Source: Butyrivibrio sp. (GTDB taxonomy: Bacteria; Bacillota; Clostridia; Lachnospirales; Lachnospiraceae). Taken from it: a stretch of 5,819 nucleotides of DNA. The position numbers and the translations under genes are program-made. The stretch spans positions 1 to 5,819 of the forward strand of contig JAILEJ010000450.1 in the NCBI GenBank assembly GCA_024688095.1, in the 5' to 3' direction. This document shows, one piece after another, positions 1-5,544 of this stretch (positions within the stretch are counted from its first letter, which is position 1; the number at the start of each line of letters is the position of its first letter). Below the pieces are notes generated by a model, which had not been told where the DNA came from, ran no database searches, and saw nothing but the letters and a program-made list of their open reading frames with translations.

Positions 1-681
1 CCACAAAACAATCACTATGGCTATAAGCACATACCATCTCGTTGTAACAAAATCTGTTATTGCAAGCATTACTACAGTTGGAAGCGGAAGTGTCTCCATC
101 TGTGAAAAGAGATCTTCGAACTGTGGTATTACATATCCAAAGAGAATTAAAACAACTATTACTATCATTCCCATGAGAATCTTAGGATAGGTTGTAGCAC
201 TTTTTATCTGGCTGTTTAATCTGTCTTCCTTCTGGTACTGACTTGCAAGCTTCATTGATGTTGAATCCAGAGTACCTGCGGCTTCTGCTGCACGGTACAT
301 GTTTATCATAAGTGATGGAAATACTCCATCCATATTTGTCATTGCTACCGATAACGGCATACCCTGTAGTACATAAGTAAGAACCTGTGAATATATCGCA
401 CGCTGCTCAGGCTTTATGGAATCATCTGTTGAGATAATTCTGAGTGCACGAACCAAAGGCACACCTGCTCCTACAAGTGTTCCTATCTGCCTTGCAAGTT
501 CTGAAAGGTCTCTTGCCTTTAATGGTTTAAAAACATTTTTTCTCTCTGTGAGCTTTGAATCTGTAAGTATGAGTTCCATATCTCGCAGTTTTCTGTACAG
601 ATCCTGCTCATCATTGGCATCGAGTACACCAGTAACTTCTTTGCCTTCTTTATTTCTTGCCTTATAACGATAGTTAGCCAT
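1..681 (-). CDS. Type II secretion / type IV pilus platform protein, GspF/PilC family (3' part outside window)
   Basis: The first 227 residues are present and the frame is open to the left edge; family members usually have about 350-400 residues. GspF/PilC proteins are polytopic cytoplasmic-membrane proteins that form the platform linking the assembly ATPase to the growing pilus or pseudopilus. Residues 1-50 form the usual short N-terminal region (MANYRYKARNKEGKEVTG). The first T2SSF domain then follows, with ARDLSELARQIGTLVGAGVP at 56-75, an FPSLMINMYRAAEAAGTLD block at 121-139, and a membrane helix at about 168-187 that starts just after ATTYPK. A second hydrophobic stretch begins near 216 and is cut by the edge. 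The ATG at 681 is chosen because GAGGA (692-688) lies six bases upstream. It is the third gene of the operon, 76 nt after the prepilin peptidase. The family call is secure. Pilus, competence or secretion use cannot be told from this fragment. Confidence 0.93.
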   Translation of the reverse strand, partial: MANYRYKARNKEGKEVTGVLDANDEQDLYRKLRDMELILTDSKLTERKNVFKPLKARDLSELARQIGTLVGAGVPLVRALRIISTDDSIKPEQRAIYSQVLTYVLQGMPLSVAMTNMDGVFPSLMINMYRAAEAAGTLDSTSMKLASQYQKEDRLNSQIKSATTYPKILMGMIVIVVLILFGYVIPQFEDLFSQMETLPLPTVVMLAITDFVTTRWYVLIAIVIVLW

Positions 682-713
682 TATCTTTCCTCATATACAA
701 AGTTTTCAGCCAT
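681..713 (-). other. 10-codon mini-ORF overlapping the GspF/PilC start (TAATG)
   Basis: In the gap between the prepilin peptidase and the platform gene an ATG opens the short frame MAENFVYEER, whose TAA shares one base with the platform gene's ATG. I see no ribosome binding site before it. The platform gene's own Shine-Dalgarno site (692-688) lies inside it. The peptide loosely resembles the platform protein's own N-terminus (MANYRYKAR). It could be a coupling leader, a relic of a moved start, or chance. Translation is not shown. Confidence 0.2.
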
Positions 714-715
714 TT

Positions 716-751
716 GTTTATACGAATAAAAAATATTTCCAGTATATAAAC
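716..751. repeat. Inverted repeat in the gap between prepilin peptidase and platform genes
   Basis: Seven-base arms (GTTTATA at 716-722, TATAAAC at 745-751) flank a 22-base AT-rich spacer. It sits just after the peptidase stop codon. It could be a weak RNA stem or a protein site, but it has no U-tract and is not a typical terminator. Chance is possible in DNA this AT-rich. Confidence 0.25.
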
Positions 752-757
752 TGCTGT

Positions 758-1579
758 TTATTTCAAAAATAATCCAAGATATGCATTCAAAAGGTTTTCA
801 CCATATAGAAGTGAAGCAGCCATTCCTATACACAAAAATGGTCCAAATGCGAAATGTGATTTTCTCTCTGCTTTGCCACTTAACATCAGATATATTCCCC
901 AGAAGCCTCCTAATAATATTGATATAAAAAATCCAACCAGTGTAAGCTTCCATCCAAGGAAAAATCCAACGGGAATCATCATTTTGATGTCTCCTCCGCC
1001 AAAGCCTCCAGGTATTATAAGTGCCACAACAAGCATTGGCATACTTACGCAAAGCATTCCTATAAGCCTTTGAGCGATAGTATATTCCGGCATAATAAAT
1101 ATTGAGATTATGCTCAGTACCACTAGTATCGTCAGATGTCTGTTCCTGATTTCCATTGTTTGCATATCAATAAGTGATATCACATCCATTACTGAAAAAA
1201 ATGAAAATATGAGTATCACTCTTAAAAGCATCTTATAATAGGTTCCGGTATCTATGTCATACAGGCTAAAACCAGTATCTGTCATGGATTTTATTACTGT
1301 AAGGATCAACAATATCCCGCCTATAATTTCAAATATTGTATCTTTTACCGGTATATGTTTTTTACAGTATCTGCATTTTCCAAGTAATGTTATATAACTT
1401 ATTATCGGTATAAGGTCGGTCGCTCCAAGCTGATGCCCGCATGATGGGCAGTAGGAACGTCCTTTCACAAAACTCTCTTTCTTTACACTCCTATAAGCCA
1501 CTACATTCAAAAAGGAAAATATACTGGCTCCAATCATAAAGATAAGAATCAGTATCAATGTACTAAGAATATTTATCAT
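758..1579 (-). CDS. Prepilin peptidase (leader peptidase / N-methyltransferase, A24 family)
   Basis: This 273-residue membrane aspartic protease of the PilD/GspO/ComC type removes the short leader of type IV prepilins or pseudopilins on the cytoplasmic side; many members also N-methylate the new N-terminus. Residues 1-26 form a first membrane helix that runs into FSFLNVVAYR, typical of the N-terminal domain. A zinc-binding-type cysteine quartet follows: C44-P-S-C47 and C69-R-Y-C72. About six or seven further helices fill the rest. The two catalytic aspartates are D138 (in IDMQTMEIRN) and D197 (in GGGDIK). The usual IPN/IPD after the first aspartate reads IRN here. The length is complete. The start ATG is 5 nt beyond the upstream gene's stop, and its GGAGAAG site (1596-1590) lies in that gene's last codons, so the two are probably translationally coupled. 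The four cysteines suggest that the methyltransferase half is kept. Confidence 0.95.
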   Translation of the reverse strand: MINILSTLILILIFMIGASIFSFLNVVAYRSVKKESFVKGRSYCPSCGHQLGATDLIPIISYITLLGKCRYCKKHIPVKDTIFEIIGGILLILTVIKSMTDTGFSLYDIDTGTYYKMLLRVILIFSFFSVMDVISLIDMQTMEIRNRHLTILVVLSIISIFIMPEYTIAQRLIGMLCVSMPMLVVALIIPGGFGGGDIKMMIPVGFFLGWKLTLVGFFISILLGGFWGIYLMLSGKAERKSHFAFGPFLCIGMAASLLYGENLLNAYLGLFLK

Positions 1580-1584
1580 TATTC

Positions 1585-2031
1585 TTAATCTTCTCCATTT
1601 TCATAGCTTAATACTTCAAGCTGATAGTAAATTTTCCAGGTTTTAAATTTGTCTCCGCTTGCATCATAAACTGCAATATAATTGCCTTTTTTATAAGTAA
1701 ACTGCTGAGGCAGGTTATCTGTTTCGTTCCAGGCTGTCAGTGTTACTTCACCATCTTCCTTGGACAGCTCTGCTATTCTTTCTTCCATACCTTCTGCAAG
1801 GCCGTTTTTCTTTGTGGAATCATATATACTGCTACCAAGACCGTAGCTCTCAATTGACAGTAGTCTCATACATACACGTACATTTTTGGCTTCCCTTAGT
1901 ACCTGATGCGATTCTGTGCTGATTTTGAAAAAAGCTGCTCCGAAAACCACAACAAGAACCACAATGATTACTATAAGAATTCTCCTTGTCCACATAAGTT
2001 TTCTTGCATACTTCTGTGCTAAATTATCCAA
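1585..2031 (-). CDS. Single-span membrane protein of unknown function, first gene of the pilus-type operon
   Basis: I do not recognise this 148-residue protein. It has a short basic cytoplasmic N-terminus (residues 1-17, ending MWTRR), one strong membrane helix (about 18-37, rich in I and V), then a probable extracytoplasmic part. The segment 38-62 looks helical (TESHQVLREAKNVRVCMRLL). After a charged stretch (74-95), the C-terminal part (96-143) has a beta-like pattern rich in Trp and Tyr. It lacks a prepilin cleavage site (no Gly before a hydrophobic run with Glu at +5), so it is probably not a standard pilin, although one helix plus a C-terminal domain resembles one. The TTG start at 2031 is chosen because GAGGGTGG (2045-2038) lies at good spacing; the next ATG is codon 13, which would remove most of the N-terminal cap. 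Its place directly before the prepilin peptidase suggests a role in pilus or pseudopilus assembly, but that is inference. Confidence 0.82.
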   Translation of the reverse strand: MDNLAQKYARKLMWTRRILIVIIVVLVVVFGAAFFKISTESHQVLREAKNVRVCMRLLSIESYGLGSSIYDSTKKNGLAEGMEERIAELSKEDGEVTLTAWNETDNLPQQFTYKKGNYIAVYDASGDKFKTWKIYYQLEVLSYENGED

Positions 2032-2037
2032 ATTTTT

Positions 2038-2045
2038 CCACCCTC
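2038..2045 (-). promoter_or_regulatory. Ribosome binding site for the TTG-started membrane protein
   Basis: On the minus strand GAGGGTGG is followed by five A/T bases or so and then TTG at 2031-2029. This purine-rich site is the only good one nearby, so it supports the TTG start over the in-frame ATG at codon 13. Confidence 0.6.
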
Positions 2046-2115
2046 ATAAAACCTTTATTTCATATAGATATAAAATCAATATTTGTAACAGATTTCTAAC
2101 TCATAATAAAAAAAT

Positions 2116-2142
2116 AGTTTAATCTTAATAAAAAATTAAACT
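2116..2142. repeat. 8-bp inverted repeat upstream of the pilus-type operon
   Basis: AGTTTAAT (2116-2123) and ATTAAACT (2135-2142) are perfect inverted arms around an 11-base A/T spacer. It lies about 85-110 bases upstream of the first gene of the minus-strand operon. It could be a regulator site. The low complexity of the region makes chance a serious alternative. Confidence 0.3.
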
Positions 2143-2293
2143 TTCACATCTTCATTATAACCCCATATTTTATCATTTACAATTAATTGAATTAATTTAT
2201 TTCAAAAAAATGATAGTCTTTTCTTTCGAAGAATATGCAATTTTGCCATTATATTAAATATACATTATATTTATTTAGTCTTCAGTTTTTTGT

Positions 2294-2338
2294 AAATATA
2301 TTTTTAATATATTGTTTCTATAAAATAAATATATTTTT
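2294..2338. repeat. 12-bp direct repeat, 33 bp apart
   Basis: AAATATATTTTT occurs at 2294-2305 and again at 2327-2338, so the copies are about three helical turns apart. They lie 100-150 bases upstream of the EEP gene start. They may be curved or A-tract DNA, or binding sites on one face of the helix, but simple-sequence chance is possible. Confidence 0.35.
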
Positions 2339-2432
2339 GGTAATATAAATAGTAAATTATCTTTAGAATTAATTTTGCAATTTATCTATTCTTTTAATTT
2401 ATTGTAAAAAAATATCAAAAATTAATTTGATT

Positions 2433-2436
2433 GGAG
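2433..2436 (+). promoter_or_regulatory. Ribosome binding site deciding the EEP gene start
   Basis: GGAG lies five bases before the ATG at 2442. An in-frame TTG at 2427 would lie upstream of this site and has no such site of its own, so the ATG is preferred. Confidence 0.65.
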
Positions 2437-2441
2437 TTTTT

Positions 2442-3605
2442 ATGGCAAATCCAAAAACACATCGTTCATTTATTGGTTCTATCTTTGGAGGATTATTTTC
2501 TCTTATAGGTGGAATTTTTAAAGGATTATTCTGGGTCATACGTAAATGTTTAAAATTTATATTGGCAGTATTACTTATAGCAGTTTTATTTGTCTGCGGC
2601 TTTGTTGCCTATCTTACAATTACGCAGTATGATCCCGAACCAGAAGAAACTGTTATGCCTGTTGGAAATGGAAATTCCGTGTTATCTTCCGGTGATACAA
2701 TTAAATTTCTTACCTGGAATGCAGGCTATGGAGCACTTGGCGATAATGCTGACTTCTTTATGGATGGAGGTTCCATGGTTTATACTGCAGAAAAAGATCG
2801 CGTAGAATCCAATATGAATACTCTTTCTTCAGAAATAGGTAAGATTGATCCCAATATCATTTTTGTTCAAGAGATAGATGTAGAAGCAGACAGGTCCTAT
2901 AAAATAGATGAAACCGAGTATTTAAGGAAATCTTTCCCAGAGATGGCAAGTACTTTTTCTACTAATTTTAAGGTAAATTATGTTCCTTATCCAATACCTC
3001 CAATAGGTCAGGTTTATTCCGGACTTCTTACTCTTAGTGATTATGACATCAGCTATGCTACAAGGTACTCGCTCCCTTCAAGCTTTACATGGCCTATAAG
3101 CGTTGCTAATTTAAAACGTGGTCTTCTCGTATCTCATATAGATATTGCTGATTCGGACAAAGAACTTGTTCTTATTGATCTTCATCTTGAAGCCTATGAT
3201 GAAGGTGATGGCAAGATTGCCCAGACTAATTTTCTATGCAATATTTTAAAATCAGAATATGACAAAGGAAATTATGTTATTGCCGGAGGAGATTTTAATC
3301 AGGTCTTCTCCAATGTAGATACTTCTGCTTATCCAATGCTTGATGAAGAGGGCATCTGGGAAGCTGGAACAATTGACGTTACAAGCTTTGGAAATAATTT
3401 TACCTGCATTACTGACAGTAGCTGTCCAACATGCCGCTCTCTTGATAAAGTATATGAAGGTGCTGATAAGGATAATTTCCAGTATTATGTAATTGATGGT
3501 TATATAGTCTCTGACAATATTACTATTAACTCTGTAGAAACTCAGAATCTTGGCTTTGTATGTTCAGATCACAACCCTGTTGTCATGTCTGTAACACTAA
3601 ACTAA
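2442..3605 (+). CDS. Membrane-anchored endonuclease/exonuclease/phosphatase (EEP) family protein
   Basis: This 387-residue protein has a C-terminal EEP domain, the metal-dependent fold shared by DNase I, exonuclease III and inositol-phosphate or sphingomyelin phosphodiesterases. Its substrate cannot be told from sequence. The N-terminus has a glycine-rich hydrophobic stretch (about 10-33), a basic patch (R34, K35, K38), and a strong membrane helix (about 39-60). By the positive-inside rule the catalytic part (about 86-387) should face outside. The conserved motifs are all present: N93 in FLTWNAG, E144 in FVQEID, H248 in LIDLHLEAY, D284 and N286 in GGDFNQ, D352 in VIDGYIVS, and D376-H377 in CSDHNPV, so it should be active. 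Cysteines C322, C328 and C331 sit in a loop before the IDGY motif. The gene stands alone: a divergent region lies upstream and a terminator downstream. The ATG at 2442 is preferred to TTG at 2427 because of the GGAG site. The family call is firm; nuclease versus phosphatase is open. Confidence 0.9.
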   Translation: MANPKTHRSFIGSIFGGLFSLIGGIFKGLFWVIRKCLKFILAVLLIAVLFVCGFVAYLTITQYDPEPEETVMPVGNGNSVLSSGDTIKFLTWNAGYGALGDNADFFMDGGSMVYTAEKDRVESNMNTLSSEIGKIDPNIIFVQEIDVEADRSYKIDETEYLRKSFPEMASTFSTNFKVNYVPYPIPPIGQVYSGLLTLSDYDISYATRYSLPSSFTWPISVANLKRGLLVSHIDIADSDKELVLIDLHLEAYDEGDGKIAQTNFLCNILKSEYDKGNYVIAGGDFNQVFSNVDTSAYPMLDEEGIWEAGTIDVTSFGNNFTCITDSSCPTCRSLDKVYEGADKDNFQYYVIDGYIVSDNITINSVETQNLGFVCSDHNPVVMSVTLN

Positions 3606-3650
3606 TTTACCATTATAGTTTTTATTATTTCTTAAAATAAGTGATTTTCT

Positions 3651-3702
3651 AAAATAAAAATGACTTTTCATGTTTACTTTCATGAAGAGTCATTTTTATT
3701 TT
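3651..3702. terminator. Bidirectional intrinsic terminator between convergent genes
   Basis: Two 22-base arms (3651-3672 and 3681-3702) pair around an 8-base loop (TTTACTTT). In plus-strand RNA every position pairs, with one U-G wobble (3666 with 3687); in minus-strand RNA that position becomes an A-C mismatch. The stem core is ATGACT...CATG, and the outer ends are A-rich on the left and T-rich on the right, so each strand's transcript ends in a U-rich 3' arm. It lies 45 nt after the EEP stop and 33 nt after the L,D-transpeptidase stop, and probably serves both. Confidence 0.9.
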
Positions 3703-3735
3703 AATATATATATTTCTTTTATATTTTCTTTGTTA

Positions 3736-4395
3736 CTATCTTACAACTACCAATGTATCCTGTGCCACCATATCATATAGCTGGCAGGCCGCATCATGAG
3801 GAAGATTTACGCAGCCATGTGAACCATTTGAAAGATAAATGTCTCCTCCAAATTCGCTTCTCCATGTTGCATCATGAAAACCGCATTGAGATTCTGTAAA
3901 TGGCATCCATCTGTCAACCCATACGTTCCAGGTTTCTCCAACAAGGAATTTGCCAGGAGTCTTACTCCTAATATAAAATGTTCCTCTTGGAGTTCCTCTT
4001 CCTAAAGTCTCATTTCCGGTTACACAGGGTGTCTGTAATTTTACAGTATTATTTTCATAATAGGTTACGACCTGAGCTGTAACGTCAACGTCTATATATG
4101 TTGGATATGCTGCCGCAGGAGCACTTGGAATACTTGCTGCAAGTACTTCTCCACCTGGATTTGCAAGCTGATGGTTGTATTTATCTACTTCATCCTGAAG
4201 TGAACAAAATCTACCTTCATTAACTCCAAAATTTACATAATGATCATATAATACCGCTGGGTCACTACCAAGTTCATTTACTACATCAGGATACTTTTTT
4301 GCATAATAGTTTGCATCAAAATCAGCCGCCTTAACCCCACCAGAAAAAGCAACTATAATCAAAGATACTACCAGGATTTCGATCAATCGTTTCAT
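3736..4395 (-). CDS. Secreted L,D-transpeptidase (YkuD domain) with N-terminal YPDV-type module
   Basis: This 219-residue exported protein should form 3-3 (L,D) cross-links in peptidoglycan, or attach or trim stem peptides, using an active-site cysteine. Residues 1-23 are a signal peptide (basic start, hydrophobic core, likely cut after VKA). Residues 26-62 form a module with FDANYYAKKYPDV and HYVNFGVNEGR, a pattern I associate with clostridial surface proteins; its role is unknown to me, wall binding being a guess. A Pro/Ala linker (about 79-98) leads to the catalytic domain (99-219). The YkuD signature is intact: H174, 17 residues, then S192-H193-G194-C195-V196-N197, with C195 the nucleophile. 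GTPRGTFYI (134-142) is also typical. No LysM or SH3 domain is seen. The ATG has an excellent GGAGGG site (4409-4404) eight bases upstream. It stands alone, converging on the EEP gene through a shared terminator. Confidence 0.93.
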   Translation of the reverse strand: MKRLIEILVVSLIIVAFSGGVKAADFDANYYAKKYPDVVNELGSDPAVLYDHYVNFGVNEGRFCSLQDEVDKYNHQLANPGGEVLAASIPSAPAAAYPTYIDVDVTAQVVTYYENNTVKLQTPCVTGNETLGRGTPRGTFYIRSKTPGKFLVGETWNVWVDRWMPFTESQCGFHDATWRSEFGGDIYLSNGSHGCVNLPHDAACQLYDMVAQDTLVVVR

Positions 4396-4792
4396 ATTAT
4401 CAGCCCTCCATCTTCATCATTGTCTCGTTCCTATAGGTCTTAGTTATTTTCCACACTATTAAATATCATAATCTTGGATTTTAGTTATATATTTTTCCTG
4501 AAAATATCCTCCTATGTATGAATTATAAAACATTTCCTTACGCTAGGTTGTAAATAAAACATAAAATAATCTAAAATTTTATTTTATATTTTTAATCCAT
4601 TTTTTCATCGATATTAAATTTCAAATCTATATGCCAGTTTATCACTTCGTTCCAAAATTCATGTAAATAGGCTATTATTATTACAACTAACACTTTTGCT
4701 CTATTTGTAATATAATAATAAATGTTTCTAAATTTCTATTTTTTCAATACTAAGTTAATTATTTATATAGTTTTAAACAGGGAGAGTATATT
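4396..4792. other. AT-rich divergent intergenic region between L,D-transpeptidase and SGNH genes
   Basis: Nearly 400 bases without a credible gene. It holds the 5' leaders and promoters of both divergent neighbours. Visible items are the palindrome CCTATAGG (4430-4437) about 35-42 bases before the L,D-transpeptidase start, an AGGAGG word on the minus strand (4513-4508) not followed by a start codon, and TATAAT words on both strands (4711-4716 plus; 4527-4522 minus). Only the plus-strand one has even a weak -35 partner. I see no riboswitch or RNA gene. Confidence 0.55.
4687..4716 (+). promoter_or_regulatory. Possible promoter of the SGNH gene
   Basis: A perfect TATAAT (4711-4716) is preceded at 18 bases by CTAACA (4687-4692), which matches the -35 consensus at four of six places. 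It would give a leader of about 70 bases before the ATG at 4793. In AT-rich DNA a TATAAT alone is weak evidence. Confidence 0.3.
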
Positions 4793-5479
4793 ATGAAAAA
4801 GTTGACATCTAAACAATCAGTCTTATTTAAGCGGGTTTTTTCAGCTATATTACTCGTATTCATTATTTTAAATATATTGTTTTTAAAGAATCCAATATAT
4901 TCATCAGCCAAAAGTGTTTCTTACACCAAGAAATGTGTTGATAGTAACACAAGAGTTTTATTCATTGGTGATTCAAGATCTGTTGATATGTTTTCCGCCA
5001 AAAAGAGTGAGATTAAAGGAAAAGTATATAATAATATAACTGTTTATTGTAAAGATGCCGGTAATTATGATTATATGGTTAAAGCCATAAAAATGGCCGG
5101 TATCAAAAATTACGATGTTATTGTCACCTGGATGGGTGCAAATGACCGTGGAGATTTTTCCAAATATCAAAAGTATTATAAAAAGCTTCTAAAAAAGAAT
5201 GTAAAGCTTATACTTTGTACTGTAGGTTATTCAGACGATTCAAATCTTGGAGATGAAGGCGACAGATTATATTATAATGATTATCTAATGTGTCGCTTTA
5301 ATCAGTCACTTATAAGCTTTGCCCAAAAAAATAATGTAAAAAAAATTGATTTGTATTCATATACACGTAAAAATATCAAAGCTGAAGAAAATAATGGTGT
5401 ACACTATGATCCAAAACCCACAAAGAAAATTTGGAACTATATAGTTAAAAAAATAATCAAAAAACTTCCTTTACTATGA
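4793..5479 (+). CDS. Membrane-anchored SGNH/GDSL-type hydrolase-like protein
   Basis: This 228-residue protein has an N-terminal membrane anchor or uncleaved signal (about 15-31, after K2, K3, K7, K13 and R14), so the rest should face outside. The remainder resembles the SGNH hydrolase fold, whose members remove or transfer acyl groups on sugars, lipids or wall polymers. Block I is LFIGDSRS (56-63, nucleophile S61), a possible block II is DAGNYD around G90, block III is MGANDRGD (114-121, N117), and the last block is NGVHYDPKP (201-209, H204). The acid three residues before the catalytic histidine is Asn201, not the usual Asp. Lysine is very common (35 of 228) and the gene is richer in A and T than the genes to its left. 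A GGGAG site (4780-4784) lies eight bases before the ATG. A hairpin and then a membrane-protein gene follow; the pair may work together on a surface polymer, which is inference. Confidence 0.8.
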   Translation: MKKLTSKQSVLFKRVFSAILLVFIILNILFLKNPIYSSAKSVSYTKKCVDSNTRVLFIGDSRSVDMFSAKKSEIKGKVYNNITVYCKDAGNYDYMVKAIKMAGIKNYDVIVTWMGANDRGDFSKYQKYYKKLLKKNVKLILCTVGYSDDSNLGDEGDRLYYNDYLMCRFNQSLISFAQKNNVKKIDLYSYTRKNIKAEENNGVHYDPKPTKKIWNYIVKKIIKKLPLL

Positions 5480-5488
5480 TATTATTAT

Positions 5489-5523
5489 TATATGTGCAGA
5501 CATAATTATTGTTTGCACATATA
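5489..5523 (+). terminator. Hairpin after the SGNH gene: weak terminator or attenuator
   Basis: Arms 5489-5502 and 5510-5523 pair over 14 positions (one G-U wobble) around a 7-base loop TAATTAT; the core is TATATGTGCA/TGCACATATA. It is followed by TTTATTTTAA, a broken U-tract, and at once by the ribosome binding site of the next gene. Termination may therefore be partial, giving lower expression downstream. It is only nine bases beyond the SGNH stop codon. Confidence 0.6.
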
Positions 5524-5531
5524 TTTATTTT

Positions 5532-5537
5532 AAGGAG
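5532..5537 (+). promoter_or_regulatory. Ribosome binding site deciding a TTG start
   Basis: AAGGAG lies seven bases before TTG at 5545. No ATG or GTG occurs in this frame until codon 25, deep in the predicted membrane helix, so TTG is the best start. Confidence 0.7.
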
Positions 5538-5544
5538 AATTATA

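Larger units (their letters stand above)
2046..2441. other. AT-rich divergent intergenic region between the pilus-type operon and the EEP gene
   Basis: About 395 bases without a credible gene, almost entirely A and T. It must hold the promoters of both flanking units, because they point away from each other. In sequence this AT-rich many -10-like words occur by chance, and I found no -35/-10 pair that stands out on either strand. Structured elements are an 8-bp inverted repeat (2116-2142) and a 12-bp direct repeat (2294-2338), listed separately. I see no tRNA, riboswitch or terminator-like hairpin. Confidence 0.6.

Noticed and set aside
416..667. Plus-strand open frame opposite the platform gene
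   Set aside because: It is antisense to a clearly conserved GspF/PilC sequence and has no ribosome binding site or recognisable domain.
798..1073. Two open frames overlapping the prepilin peptidase
   Set aside because: Out-of-frame shadows of a complete prepilin peptidase gene; no motif or initiation signal.
1585..2031. Small membrane protein as a classical prepilin
   Set aside because: No Gly at a cleavage site followed by a hydrophobic run with Glu at position 5; the basic N-terminus leads straight into the helix.
1740..2122. Plus-strand open frames over the small membrane protein gene
   Set aside because: Antisense to a gene with a better start and an operon position; the hydrophobic or basic composition mirrors the opposite strand.
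2427..2441. TTG start giving a five-residue longer EEP protein
   Set aside because: The GGAG site at 2433-2436 lies after this TTG and correctly before the ATG at 2442.
2590..2805. Open frame inside the EEP gene
   Set aside because: A frame-shifted shadow of conserved EEP coding sequence.
4430..4437. Palindrome CCTATAGG as an operator before the L,D-transpeptidase
   Set aside because: Only eight bases with no second copy seen; too short to support as a site.
4508..4513. AGGAGG on the minus strand in the divergent region as the site of a small gene
   Set aside because: No start codon follows at a usable distance.
4522..4527. TATAAT on the minus strand as promoter of the L,D-transpeptidase
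   Set aside because: No -35-like sequence at 16-18 bases; expected by chance in this AT-rich region.
4561..4587. Inverted repeat ATAAAATAA / TTATTTTAT
   Set aside because: Composed only of A and T with a 9-base loop; weak and likely chance in simple sequence.
4973..5170. Minus-strand open frame over the SGNH gene
   Set aside because: Antisense to the conserved SGNH blocks I to III; no independent support.
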